In this document: in pieces, positions 9,845 to 18,213 of the stretch
How positions within the stretch are numbered: the first letter of the stretch is position 1
Layout of the letters: each line of letters starts with the position of its first letter
NCBI GenBank assembly: GCA_945861415.1
Contig: CAMAUV010000039.1
Span: 1 to 42,079 of the forward strand
Length of the DNA stretch: 42,079 nucleotides
Source of the DNA: Akkermansia muciniphila
GTDB taxonomy: Bacteria; Verrucomicrobiota; Verrucomicrobiia; Verrucomicrobiales; V1-33
Direction of reading: 5' to 3'
Position numbers and translations under genes: made by a program
Notes under the pieces: generated by a model
Seen by the model: the letters and a program-made list of their open reading frames with translations, nothing else
Databases searched by the model: none
Told to the model about the DNA's origin: nothing

Positions 9845-9862
9845 TCCGGCGCCCGCGCCGGA
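9845..9862. terminator. Perfect GC hairpin between convergent genes
   Basis: TCCGGCGC, CC, GCGCCGGA forms an 8-base perfect inverted repeat immediately after the fabI stop codon and 50 bases after the zinc-ribbon gene on the other strand. No T-run follows on either side, so it is at best a non-canonical terminator or an mRNA-end stabilising hairpin. Confidence 0.35.
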
Positions 9863-10636
9863 TCACATCCCCATGATCTGGTAGCCGCCGTCCACGTAGA
9901 GCACCTGGCCGGTGATGGCTGCGGCCCCGTCACTAGCGAGGAAGACGCCGGTGGCTCCGAGTTCCGAGGGCTCGCAACTGCGGCCCAACGGAGCGTGAGC
10001 ATCGTAATGCTTGAGCATGGAGGAAAAGCCTGCGATGCCTCGGGCGGCGAGTGTATTTACCGGACCGGCACTGATGCAGTTCACGCGGATCTTTTGCTTG
10101 CCGAGGTCGTATGCGAGGTAGCGGGTGCTGGCCTCAAGGCTGGCCTTGGCCACGCCCATCACGTTGTAGTGCGGCACCACTTTCTCCGCCCCGTAGTAAC
10201 TCATGGCGATGATACTGCCGCCGTCTTTCATGAGCGGTGCGGCTTTGCGGGCAATATGCACGAGGGAGTAGGCACTGATGTTGTGCGCGGTGAGGTAGGC
10301 CTCACGGGAAGTGTTGATGAAGTCACCCTCCAGAGCGTCCTTAGGGGCGAAAGCGATGCTATGGAGCACAAGGTCCACCTTGTCCGTGACAGTGGCCACC
10401 TTTTCAAAGAACACATCCACCTCGGCATCGTTGGAGACATCACAGGGCCAGAGCGGGGTGTCGGGCCCGAACGTACTGGCCAGTTCCTCCACGTTGTCCT
10501 TCAGTCGGTCGCCCTGATAGTTGAAGATGAGCCGCGCGCCGGCTTCGGCCCATGCTTGGGCGATAGCCCATGCGATACTGCGCTTGTTGGCGACTCCGAA
10601 AACGAGGGCGGTTTTTCCAGCGAGAGGTTTGCTCAT
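9863..10636 (-). CDS. fabI: Enoyl-[acyl-carrier-protein] reductase (NADH), FabI
   Basis: A 257-residue short-chain dehydrogenase/reductase that carries out the last reduction of each fatty-acid elongation cycle in the cytoplasm. The N-terminal nucleotide-binding segment is the FabI variant GVANKRSIAWAIA. CDVSNDAEV follows, and the active-site signature SYYGAEKVVPHYNVMGVAK gives Tyr147, Tyr157 and Lys164, the spacing of E. coli Tyr146, Tyr156 and Lys163. The C-terminal TGQVLYVDGGYQIMGM is typical. The frame is open upstream to 10735, but ATG 10636 gives the family's normal N-terminus (MSKPLAGKTALVFG). It stands alone, divergent from secG. Confidence 0.97.
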   Translation of the reverse strand: MSKPLAGKTALVFGVANKRSIAWAIAQAWAEAGARLIFNYQGDRLKDNVEELASTFGPDTPLWPCDVSNDAEVDVFFEKVATVTDKVDLVLHSIAFAPKDALEGDFINTSREAYLTAHNISAYSLVHIARKAAPLMKDGGSIIAMSYYGAEKVVPHYNVMGVAKASLEASTRYLAYDLGKQKIRVNCISAGPVNTLAARGIAGFSSMLKHYDAHAPLGRSCEPSELGATGVFLASDGAAAITGQVLYVDGGYQIMGM

Positions 10637-10879
10637 GGTCGTGTGGGATGTTGGTTGCGAAGGTATTTGCGTCCCCGGTTTCCGGGCGTCAAGGCGATTG
10701 TCCCGCCCGAGGCGGCGCCAACTCCAACCACGCATGCCGGATTTAAATTCTCAGACGAAAGCAGGTGCCGGGCGCGCTTTTTATCTCCGAAATTCCGCGC
10801 CGGGGCGGAATTCCAGTAATTCCAAACCCGGTTAACAACCACTTGCCAAGCCCGCCCCCGAGTACACTTTGCGCGCCCT

Positions 10880-11482
10880 ATGTTGCTGAACGTTTCTATT
10901 ATTCTCGTGACTACCGTCCTTGTGGTGGTGTCATTGCTGCTCATCCTGCTGGTGCTCATGCAGCGCCCGAAGCAAGAGGGTCTCGGCGCGGCTTTTGGTG
11001 CCGGTGTGACTGACCAAATCTGGGGCAGCCAGACCACCAATGTGCTGCAAAAGGGCACGGTTTTCCTTGGGGCGCTCCTGTTTCTGCTGAGCCTTACGCT
11101 GGCCATGCTCAAGGCAGCGGACGCCCGCAAGAACACGGGGATTAACCTGAAGAGCGACAAGCCGGCCATCGTGGAGCAGGAAAAGTCTACGACTCCGCCT
11201 CCCCCTGCCACCACTTCCGCACCGATCACCATTCCGCCGGCGGGCACCACTACTTCGCCGATCACTGTTTCCCCGGCTCCGGCTCCTGCGCCATCCGAAA
11301 AGCCTGCCAATCCGGTTCCATCTCCGGATTCATCGACCGGCAGCGCGCCAGTTGAGAAGACGGCCACTGAGACTCCCGGCTCTGCTCCTTCAGAGACACC
11401 GGCCAAGCCGGACGCCGCCCCCGCTGTGCCGGAATCACCTGCAGCTCCCACTGAGGGCACACCCGCCCCGGCAACTCCGTAA
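10880..11482 (+). CDS. secG: Preprotein translocase subunit SecG with long Pro/Ala/Thr-rich tail
   Basis: Residues 1-80 are a normal SecG: transmembrane helix 1 (about 4-27), the conserved VLMQRPKQEGLGAAFGAG loop, and a second helix (about 60-80). SecG associates with SecYE and assists SecA-driven export. From about residue 90 the protein continues for about 110 residues of low-complexity Pro/Ala/Thr/Ser sequence. Most SecG proteins are 75-120 residues long, so at 200 residues this one is unusually long. The divergent fabI gene is 243 bases away. A strong terminator follows at 11515. Confidence 0.93.
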   Translation: MLLNVSIILVTTVLVVVSLLLILLVLMQRPKQEGLGAAFGAGVTDQIWGSQTTNVLQKGTVFLGALLFLLSLTLAMLKAADARKNTGINLKSDKPAIVEQEKSTTPPPPATTSAPITIPPAGTTTSPITVSPAPAPAPSEKPANPVPSPDSSTGSAPVEKTATETPGSAPSETPAKPDAAPAVPESPAAPTEGTPAPATP

Positions 11483-11514
11483 GTTTCTCCCGGCAACCCC
11501 GAGATTCATTCTCC

Positions 11515-11546
11515 AAAGAGCGCGTGCTTCTGCACGCGCTCTTTTT
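11515..11546 (+). terminator. Intrinsic terminator after secG
   Basis: AAAGAGCGCGTGC (11515-11527), loop TTCT, GCACGCGCTCTTT followed by more T residues: a 13-base perfect stem and U-tract. It lies 32 bases after the secG stop and directly before the end of the convergent ispH gene, so it may also act for ispH, though the T-run on that strand is only three bases. Confidence 0.88.
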
Positions 11547-11550
11547 GGTT

Positions 11551-12777
11551 TTAGCCTACGGCTGCCATTACCTGATCCGAACTGATTCCGCGAAGGGCGA
11601 AAAGGCGGAGGATGGTTTCCTCAATTAGGTTGTTAGGGCAAGACGCGCCAGCGGTGATGCCGATGGTCACTGGCCCGCTTCCGGCGAGTTTGTCCGTGTA
11701 GCTGGCCCGCTCCTCTCTCTGGCTCAGATCAAAGTGCACGATTTGTTCCAGCGCGGTGAGGCACTTGGCATCGCGGATGAAGAATGTGGGAAGTTGTTCC
11801 CCGGCGATTTCCACGAGGTGCGTGGTGTTGGAGCTGTTGTAGCCGCCGACCACGAGCATGAGGTCCATGGGTGATTTGAGCATTTCGAAGAGCGCATCCT
11901 GCCGCTCCTGAGTAGCTCCGCAGATGGTGTCGAAGGCTGCGAATCCGCCGGTGTCGCCGCCGTCGCGGTCACGCACGGCCTGCTGCAGGCGGCGCTGAAT
12001 TTCCTCCGTCTCCCCTTTGAGCATGGTGGTTTGATTGGCCACCCCGATGCGCTGAAGGTGCAGGTCGGGATCAAAATTGTCGCTGAATCCGCCGCGGAAG
12101 CGCTCAAGGAAAGCCGCGCAGTCACCCCCATGGCGGATGTATTCGCAGACGGCATCGCAGTCAGCGAGAGTGAGGATGACGAGGTAAATACCGCCGCCGC
12201 TTTCTCCGAGGGCACGGGAGGCCGTGGCGCGTGTTTCCTCATGCGAAGCCTTGCCATGGATGATGCTAGTGCGGCCGGCGCTCACATACTTGCGCACGCG
12301 CCGCCACACGCTCATCACATCCCCGCAGGTTGTGTCCACGGTGGCGCAGCCGCTCGCCGCGATGCGCTCCATCACGGCGGTTTCTGCACCAAAAGCGGGC
12401 ACGATAACCACATCGTCCGCGGTCAGTGCGGCGATCTCTTCATCTGACGGGCGGCTGTGCAGCACACGAATGTCCATTTCGCGGAGCTGGCGGTTCACCT
12501 CCGGATTGTGAATGATCTCACCCAGCAGGTAAAGATTGCGGCCGGCGAAAACTTTGCGGGCGGCGTAGGCGAGGTCGATGGCGCGCTCCACGCCGTAGCA
12601 GAAGCCAAACTGTCGCGCGAGTTTGAGGGTAATGTTCCCGACGGTGAGGGTGCCGCCGGAGGAGCGGATGCGCTCTACGATGCTGCTGCGGTAGTGCGTC
12701 TCCACCTGAGCCTGCACCAGCGGCATGACTTCAGGCGTGCGGACATTGATGCGGCGGGGTTTGGCGGTGACGGACAT
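11551..12777 (-). CDS. ispH: 4-hydroxy-3-methylbut-2-enyl diphosphate reductase
   Basis: A 408-residue [4Fe-4S] enzyme (LytB/IspH) for the last step of the MEP pathway, giving isopentenyl and dimethylallyl diphosphate. Cluster cysteines are visible at Cys60 (FGFCYGVERA), Cys151 (DTTCGDV) and Cys286 (FDTICGATQERQ). The catalytic region around HGKASHEET (Glu180) and the substrate-binding SNTTHL segment and late SCPNN are present. It is the long form with a 45-residue N-terminal extension before the first cysteine, as in plant and cyanobacterial enzymes; E. coli IspH is about 316 residues. It lies downstream of the TPR gene with a 112-base gap and so probably has its own promoter. ispD of the same pathway is at 28677. 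Confidence 0.96.
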   Translation of the reverse strand: MSVTAKPRRINVRTPEVMPLVQAQVETHYRSSIVERIRSSGGTLTVGNITLKLARQFGFCYGVERAIDLAYAARKVFAGRNLYLLGEIIHNPEVNRQLREMDIRVLHSRPSDEEIAALTADDVVIVPAFGAETAVMERIAASGCATVDTTCGDVMSVWRRVRKYVSAGRTSIIHGKASHEETRATASRALGESGGGIYLVILTLADCDAVCEYIRHGGDCAAFLERFRGGFSDNFDPDLHLQRIGVANQTTMLKGETEEIQRRLQQAVRDRDGGDTGGFAAFDTICGATQERQDALFEMLKSPMDLMLVVGGYNSSNTTHLVEIAGEQLPTFFIRDAKCLTALEQIVHFDLSQREERASYTDKLAGSGPVTIGITAGASCPNNLIEETILRLFALRGISSDQVMAAVG

Positions 12778-12889
12778 TTCGAATCGTGGGAAAAGAATGG
12801 AGAGGATTAATCCCTCAGGATCTTGAGGCTATCGAATAATGCAGGGAATGGCGGGCGTCACGCGGGAATTGTGAAGCCGGAGACGGTGG

Positions 12890-15445
12890 CTATTTGGGAA
12901 GCGGGGCGGGGGGCCTTTTTTCCACCACCGGCGCCTCCTCCCGCCAGATGCCGTATTTCAGAACCATAGTATTCACCAGTTCTGCGGCTGCCACGCCGCG
13001 TGCTCCCGGAGCCTTCGCCATTTTTTCGGCGATGATGATGGCTTCTTCAAATTTACCGCGGGACTCCATCATGCGGAGCGCTTTTTCCCCCGCGCGGTGG
13101 AACCAGTAGTCGTCAGCGTTGTCCGCGGATGGCGGCTCAGTGAGCACCAGATGATAGGCGGCCAGCGCTTCTTCCGGGCGTTTGAGTTGCTCGAGACACA
13201 CGCCTTTGCGCACCAGCGCCTCCTGCCGCCATGAGGCGGCCATCTGCGCGTCGCTGCTAACTTCATCAAAAGCAGCGAGTCCCCCGGTGATGGCTTCCGG
13301 TGAGGCGTTCTGTGAGGTGAGAATCTCCCCGCGAGTGCAAAGTGCCTGCCGGCGGATACCGGCATCGGGCTGGCTGCTCAGGATTTCATTGATCAACTGC
13401 AGCGCTCCCGCGAAGTCATTGCGGCGCTGTTTGAGCTGCGCCACCTGGAGGCGGGCCTCGAGACGGAACTTCGAACCCTCGTTGTAAACGCGTTCCCAGA
13501 GGGCTATGGCATCATCTCCGGAGGCGGGGCCGAGCGTGAGCAACGCGGACTTGCCCGCCCAGAAGAGAGCGACTTCAACTACATCGCGATCGGTAACGGG
13601 AGCTTCTTTGGCAGCGAGTTCAAACTGGGCACGGGCGGCGGCAAAGTTCTGGCGACGAAAGTTCAATTCGCCCATTCTCATGCGGAGGGGAATGCGCCGC
13701 GCGGTCTCCGGCCATGCCGCGAGGAACGCTTCCGCTTCCTTGGTATAAGCCTCCGACGGGCCCTCTTCAGCAGCCAGCACCCTCAGCCATGCCACCGCCT
13801 CCTGGCCCGCGGGATCAGTGGCTGCCTTTGCTGCAGCCTCCACGCGGGCGGTGACTAAGCCCTGGTTCGGCTGCGGAGAGCGCAGGGCCAGATCCGCAAG
13901 GGCCACAAGGGCTTCAAACTTCCGGCCGTTCCCCTCAGGGGGCGCATCGACATAAGCTTGCAAGCCCTCCTCCGCCCCGGGCAGTCCTGCATCGGCGAGA
14001 TAAAGGGCGCGCTCCAAGTAATACTCGGCGCGGGCCCTGTGACCGGACTCGGTATAGATTCCTTCAAGCACGGCCGTTGGCACCGTCGGGTCCACAAGTC
14101 CGCTCTGCAGTTCAGCGACCGCGGCATTGTAAGCGGCGGCGATGCGGGCCTCTGCAGTCGTGGAGTCCTGCGCAGCAATGAGGAATTCCCGCGCGGCCAC
14201 TTTAAATTTGGCGTCCTCAAATGCGGCCCGGCCTTTGATCTCGGCAGCCCATGCCCGCACGGCCGGAGAAGCGGAGACTTTGTCCAGCGCGGCAGTGACT
14301 TCGGCAGCAGCAGCCTTGTCACCGGTGGTCAGAGAGAGGCGTGCTTGGCGCAGCATTACCCATGAGAGTAGCGGGCTGGCGGCCTCGTCTTTAGCTAGGG
14401 CCTTGCACGCGGCGAGAGCTTCGTCCGATTTCCCTCCGGCATCCATGGCACCGATACCCGCTAACTTTGCCAGCAAACGAAGATTGCCATCTTCGGACTT
14501 TGACCATTCTTTGATAAAATTCGCGGCCTCTTCGGTAGGCGGGGTGTTGAGGCGCTCGAACAAGTCGAAGGCGGAAAGCAGCAGCGACGCGGAGGGCGGC
14601 GGGGTGAGCCCGATGAATTTTTGCACGGCTCCACGGGCTTCGGATTTTTGATCGAGCGCAGTTAACGCGCGCGCCCGGCCCAGCGAGGCGGCCTGCCGCA
14701 ATAAAGGAGTGATTCCTTTCCCGCCTTCGGCCATGGCGGCGAACTGATCGGCCGCCTCGCGGGCATCTCCAGACAGGAGCGACAGCCGGGCCCGCAAGTA
14801 GCGCCACCCGGGCGCGAAGCGGCTCTTCGCTGCCTCCGCCGGAGCCGGGATCAGCGGTATGATCTCCGCCGGCGGGCGCTGGGCAGTGATGAGCAGTTCT
14901 GCAGACCTCAGCCGGGCGCGTGCAGCGGTGGTGGCGTCTTTGGAATTTACGAGCGTTTTGAGCAGAGCCAGCGCGGCCGAAGGCTGGCCAAGCGCGGTCA
15001 GGATGGAGGCCCGGGTAAAGGCTGCCTCGGTGGCAAAAGGCGCGCCTTCGGGCAGGGCGGCCAGCGTTTTCTCTGCCTCCGTATAGCGCTCCTGCTGAGC
15101 CAGTGCCGCCCCGCGCCAGTAGGTGACTTCATCGCTTCGTCCGGAATCATTAAGTGCCGTGAGCGCTTCGGCACTGCGGTCGGCGCGCACGCAGGCTTCC
15201 GCTAGGAGCAGTTTGACTGCGGGAATGGCCGGACCCTTCAATGTTCCGGAGGCCAGCAGTTTATCCAGCCGCAGAATCGCCACCTCGGGCAGCTTGTCCG
15301 CCAGCGCTTCAATCGCTTGCCGGTATTCTGCCCGTTGGGTCAGGGGTATCGTCGGCGCAGGTTTTGGCGTCTGCGCGGGCAGCGAGGCCAGAGTCAGCAA
15401 AAAGATAGCGGAGGAGAGAATTCGCACACTGCACAGTGCCCGCAT
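12890..15445 (-). CDS. Exported TPR-like repeat protein
   Basis: An 851-residue protein starting with a signal peptide (MRALCSVRILSSAIFLLTLA, cleavage likely around PAQ, residues 25-30). The remainder is almost entirely alpha-helical, Ala/Leu/Glu-rich and built from degenerate tetratricopeptide-type repeats, for example AALAQQERYTEAEKTLAAL near the start and LKRPEEALAAYHLVL near the end. It probably acts as a periplasmic scaffold; no catalytic motif is visible. The frame is open upstream to 15691, but that extension is plainly the tail of another family (DUF1501), so the ATG at 15445, which opens the signal peptide, is the true start. The same strand continues to ispH after 112 bases. Confidence 0.85.
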   Translation of the reverse strand: MRALCSVRILSSAIFLLTLASLPAQTPKPAPTIPLTQRAEYRQAIEALADKLPEVAILRLDKLLASGTLKGPAIPAVKLLLAEACVRADRSAEALTALNDSGRSDEVTYWRGAALAQQERYTEAEKTLAALPEGAPFATEAAFTRASILTALGQPSAALALLKTLVNSKDATTAARARLRSAELLITAQRPPAEIIPLIPAPAEAAKSRFAPGWRYLRARLSLLSGDAREAADQFAAMAEGGKGITPLLRQAASLGRARALTALDQKSEARGAVQKFIGLTPPPSASLLLSAFDLFERLNTPPTEEAANFIKEWSKSEDGNLRLLAKLAGIGAMDAGGKSDEALAACKALAKDEAASPLLSWVMLRQARLSLTTGDKAAAAEVTAALDKVSASPAVRAWAAEIKGRAAFEDAKFKVAAREFLIAAQDSTTAEARIAAAYNAAVAELQSGLVDPTVPTAVLEGIYTESGHRARAEYYLERALYLADAGLPGAEEGLQAYVDAPPEGNGRKFEALVALADLALRSPQPNQGLVTARVEAAAKAATDPAGQEAVAWLRVLAAEEGPSEAYTKEAEAFLAAWPETARRIPLRMRMGELNFRRQNFAAARAQFELAAKEAPVTDRDVVEVALFWAGKSALLTLGPASGDDAIALWERVYNEGSKFRLEARLQVAQLKQRRNDFAGALQLINEILSSQPDAGIRRQALCTRGEILTSQNASPEAITGGLAAFDEVSSDAQMAASWRQEALVRKGVCLEQLKRPEEALAAYHLVLTEPPSADNADDYWFHRAGEKALRMMESRGKFEEAIIIAEKMAKAPGARGVAAAELVNTMVLKYGIWREEAPVVEKRPPAPLPK

Positions 15446-15913
15446 CCCGCCCCGCGTCAATGCTGGCGGCGTCGACCGGTGCAAGTTTCTCCCGCCCCCG
15501 GTCACGCCGCCTTTCGCGGCACCGCTGACTACGAACATCTGGGAAGCTGCTCCATCGTCCGTGCCGAGGCTGCCGTTCTCCTTCAGCCGGCGGCCGAATT
15601 CTGAATACTTGGCCAGCAGCACCTGTTCGACAAGGCCATGGCTCTTCAGGCCGTTGTAGAATGCGGAGACTGCTCCAGAAACTTCCGCCATGAGCGCGCC
15701 GTGGAAACCGGCATGCTGTGAGTGTGTATCAAATCCGCCAGGCGAAACGAAGAAGACGCGTGTGCCGAGATCGGCCTTACCTCGCGCCCCCGGCGCTCAA
15801 GCTATCTCTTTCATCGAGACCGCCACGGAGCTGGCCACATGGACGGAAGGTCCGCCCGCACTTCTGAGCCGCACTGTGGATCCTGCAGGACTGGAAATGC
15901 TCCTGCTTAGCAT
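15446..15913 (-). pseudogene. Remnant of a DUF1501 gene (C-terminal part)
   Basis: Just upstream of the TPR gene the minus strand encodes sequence typical of the C-terminal half of DUF1501 proteins: GTRVFFVSPGGFDTHSQH, then LKSHGLVEQVLLAKYSEFGR, ENGSLGTDDGAASQMFVV and AAKGGVTG. A TGA at 15797-15799 interrupts the frame, which remains open upstream to an ATG at 15913 with weak similarity. Similarity stops at about 15490, short of the normal C-terminus. DUF1501 proteins are exported, often with PSD1-type cytochromes, in Planctomycetes and Verrucomicrobia. Here no N-terminal Tat region is left. This looks like a dead fragment now serving as the TPR gene's upstream DNA. Confidence 0.75.
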
Positions 15914-16061
15914 TCCCGTGCGCCCCGACAGCGGATCACGCCTTTTTATACGGACGATCTTCCGCGCTCACCGACTTTAAATCCGTAGCGGAGGATTTGC
16001 GTGTTGAGTTATCCTTCTTGAGGCGGACTGGTAGGAACCAATCCCCAACGGAATCTCCCGC

Positions 16062-18062
16062 GTGTCTGCCTCTTCCACTGAAAACTCCTCCCAGCCTCCG
16101 TTTCGCGATCCCACATGGAATCCCGCCCGTTGGTTGCCCACTACCCGCGATGAAGTCGTCGCCCGCGGCTGGGATGAGCTGGATGTGATTATCGTCTCCG
16201 GCGATGCCTACGTGGATCACCCCGCGTTCGGCACCGCGGTGATCGGGCGCATGCTGGAAGCTGAGGGTCTACGCGTGGCCATCATCGCGCAGCCCAACTG
16301 GCGTGATGATCTCCGCGACTTCAAAAAACTTGGCGCGCCTCGGCTCTTCTTCGGCGTCACCTCCGGCTGCATGGACAGCATGGTGAACCATTACACCGCC
16401 GCCAAAAAACTCCGCAGCGAGGACGCCTACACACCCGGCGGGCAGCACGGATTCCGCCCGGACTATGCAACGACGGTTTATTCCAAAATCCTCAAGGATA
16501 TCTTCCCAGAAGTGCCGGTCATGATTGGCGGCATCGAGGCCAGCTTGCGCCGGGTCACACACTTCGACTACTGGTCCGGCCATATCTTCCCCTCCATCCT
16601 CGCGGACAGCGGCGCGGACTTGCTGGTGTATGGCATGGGCGAGATGCCGCTGAAGGAGTGCGTGCGTCTGCTGAAAAGAGGCGTCCCGTTTTCCTCCCTG
16701 ACCTCCATCGCTCAAACGGCCTATCTCTTGCCCCCCGGCGAAGCGCCGCCGAAGAACAAAAACTGGGATGACATCGCCCTGCATTCCCACGAAGAGTGCC
16801 TAGAGAATCGCGAGCTGTATTCGAAGAACTTCAAGAACATCGAGACCGAGTCCAACCGCGTCAAAGCTCGCAGGATTCTGCAGCTCACCGGCGAGCAGTT
16901 GCTCATCGTCAATCCGCCGTATCCCGTGATGAGCGAACCGCAAATCGACGCCTCGTTCGACCTACCCTACACGCGCCTGCCGCACCCTAAGTACCGCAAG
17001 CGCGGACCGATCCCGGCCTATGAGATGATCAAGCATTCGATCAACATGCACCGCGGTTGCTTCGGTGGATGCAGCTTCTGCACCATCTCGGCCCACCAAG
17101 GGAAATTCGTCGCCTCGCGCAGCAAGGAGAGTATTCTCAAGGAGGTGGAGTCTATCAAACAGATGCCCGACTTCCGCGGCACTATCAGCGACCTCGGCGG
17201 CCCCTCGGCCAACATGTATCAGATGAAGGGCAAGCAGCAGTGGATTTGTGACGAGTGCATCCGCCCGTCCTGCATCTGGCCCGATGTCTGCCGTAATCTC
17301 GACACCGACCATACGCCTCTTCTCGACATCTACAAAGCCGTGCGAGAGACAGACGGGGTGAAGCACGCCTTCGTCGCCAGTGGCATTCGCTACGACCTCT
17401 TCCTCCACGACAAAGGCACCACACCCGAGGTCAAGGCGAGCCATGAGAAATACGTCGAGGAGCTCGCGGCCCACCATGTGCCTGGCCGCCTTAAGGTCGC
17501 CCCTGAACATACCAGTGACCATGTGCTCAAGGTCATGCGCAAGCCTTCCTTCAACCTCTTCTACAAATTCAAAGAGAAATTCGACCGCGCCGCGAAGAAA
17601 GCCGGCAAGCCCGCAACGCCCGTCATTCCGTATTTCATCAGTTCGCATCCCGGCTCACGCCCGGAGGACATGGCAGATCTCGCGCTCAAAACCAAAGACC
17701 TCGGCTACCGCCTTGAGCAGGTGCAGGATTTCACCCCCACGCCCATGACGGTGGCCACCGAGATCTACGCCACCGGCACTCACCCCTATGATGGCAGCAA
17801 GGTCGCAGTCGCCCGCACTCCCGAGGAGAAACAAACCCAGCGCAGCTTCTTCTTCTGGTACAAGCCCGAGATGCGCAACATCCTCCGCAGCACTCTCAAC
17901 AATCTCGGCCTTAAGTCTATCGCCACCCGCCTGCTCGACGAGCCCCAGAAAACCACAGACGTCACTCCGCCCCCGCACATCGCGCCGTGCGGAAAACAGC
18001 TCCGGAGAGAACCCACCCGGCCAGAGCAAAAGATCTTCCGCAGGCCGGACCGCAGGAAGTAA
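16062..18062 (+). CDS. YgiQ-family radical SAM protein
   Basis: A 666-residue protein. The N-terminal part has a B12-binding-like fold (LDVIIVSGDAYVDHPAFGTA, IGRMLEAEG, GVTSGCMDSMVNHYT). The radical SAM cluster motif is CFGGCSFC in the middle (HRGCFGGCSFCTISAHQGK, CxxxCxxC), followed by ISDLGGPSANMY and further cysteines (CDECIRPSC-WPDVC). The C-terminal APEHTSDHVLKVMRKPS and PYFISSHPG segments are typical of YgiQ proteins, with a basic tail. The reaction carried out by this family is unknown to me. The start is GTG, since no in-frame ATG precedes the conserved region. It is convergent with the LTD/CotH gene. Confidence 0.92.
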   Translation: MSASSTENSSQPPFRDPTWNPARWLPTTRDEVVARGWDELDVIIVSGDAYVDHPAFGTAVIGRMLEAEGLRVAIIAQPNWRDDLRDFKKLGAPRLFFGVTSGCMDSMVNHYTAAKKLRSEDAYTPGGQHGFRPDYATTVYSKILKDIFPEVPVMIGGIEASLRRVTHFDYWSGHIFPSILADSGADLLVYGMGEMPLKECVRLLKRGVPFSSLTSIAQTAYLLPPGEAPPKNKNWDDIALHSHEECLENRELYSKNFKNIETESNRVKARRILQLTGEQLLIVNPPYPVMSEPQIDASFDLPYTRLPHPKYRKRGPIPAYEMIKHSINMHRGCFGGCSFCTISAHQGKFVASRSKESILKEVESIKQMPDFRGTISDLGGPSANMYQMKGKQQWICDECIRPSCIWPDVCRNLDTDHTPLLDIYKAVRETDGVKHAFVASGIRYDLFLHDKGTTPEVKASHEKYVEELAAHHVPGRLKVAPEHTSDHVLKVMRKPSFNLFYKFKEKFDRAAKKAGKPATPVIPYFISSHPGSRPEDMADLALKTKDLGYRLEQVQDFTPTPMTVATEIYATGTHPYDGSKVAVARTPEEKQTQRSFFFWYKPEMRNILRSTLNNLGLKSIATRLLDEPQKTTDVTPPPHIAPCGKQLRREPTRPEQKIFRRPDRRK

Positions 18063-18213
18063 GTTACGGCGGATTTTCTCACTGTCCCGGAGGCACGGCC
18101 CGAAGCCGCGAGGAATACCTGCCAGTGGCAGAGAGCTGCTCTTCGCGGGTGTCCACTACCGCTTCGCCTGGAGTCAGCCCCGGAGGCCGGCTGCCCACGC
18201 ACCTCAGCAACAG

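Noticed and set aside
10633..11496. A 287-codon minus-strand frame opposite secG
   Set aside because: Mirrors the Pro/Ala/Thr-rich SecG tail as Gly/Ala/Val-rich sequence; the SecG core on the plus strand is decisive.
15968..15990. GACTTTAAATCCG resembles a tRNA anticodon stem-loop, recalling tRNA-Leu or selenocysteine tRNA
   Set aside because: No acceptor stem, D arm or T loop (GGTTCGA) could be found around it on either strand, and one stem pair is mismatched.
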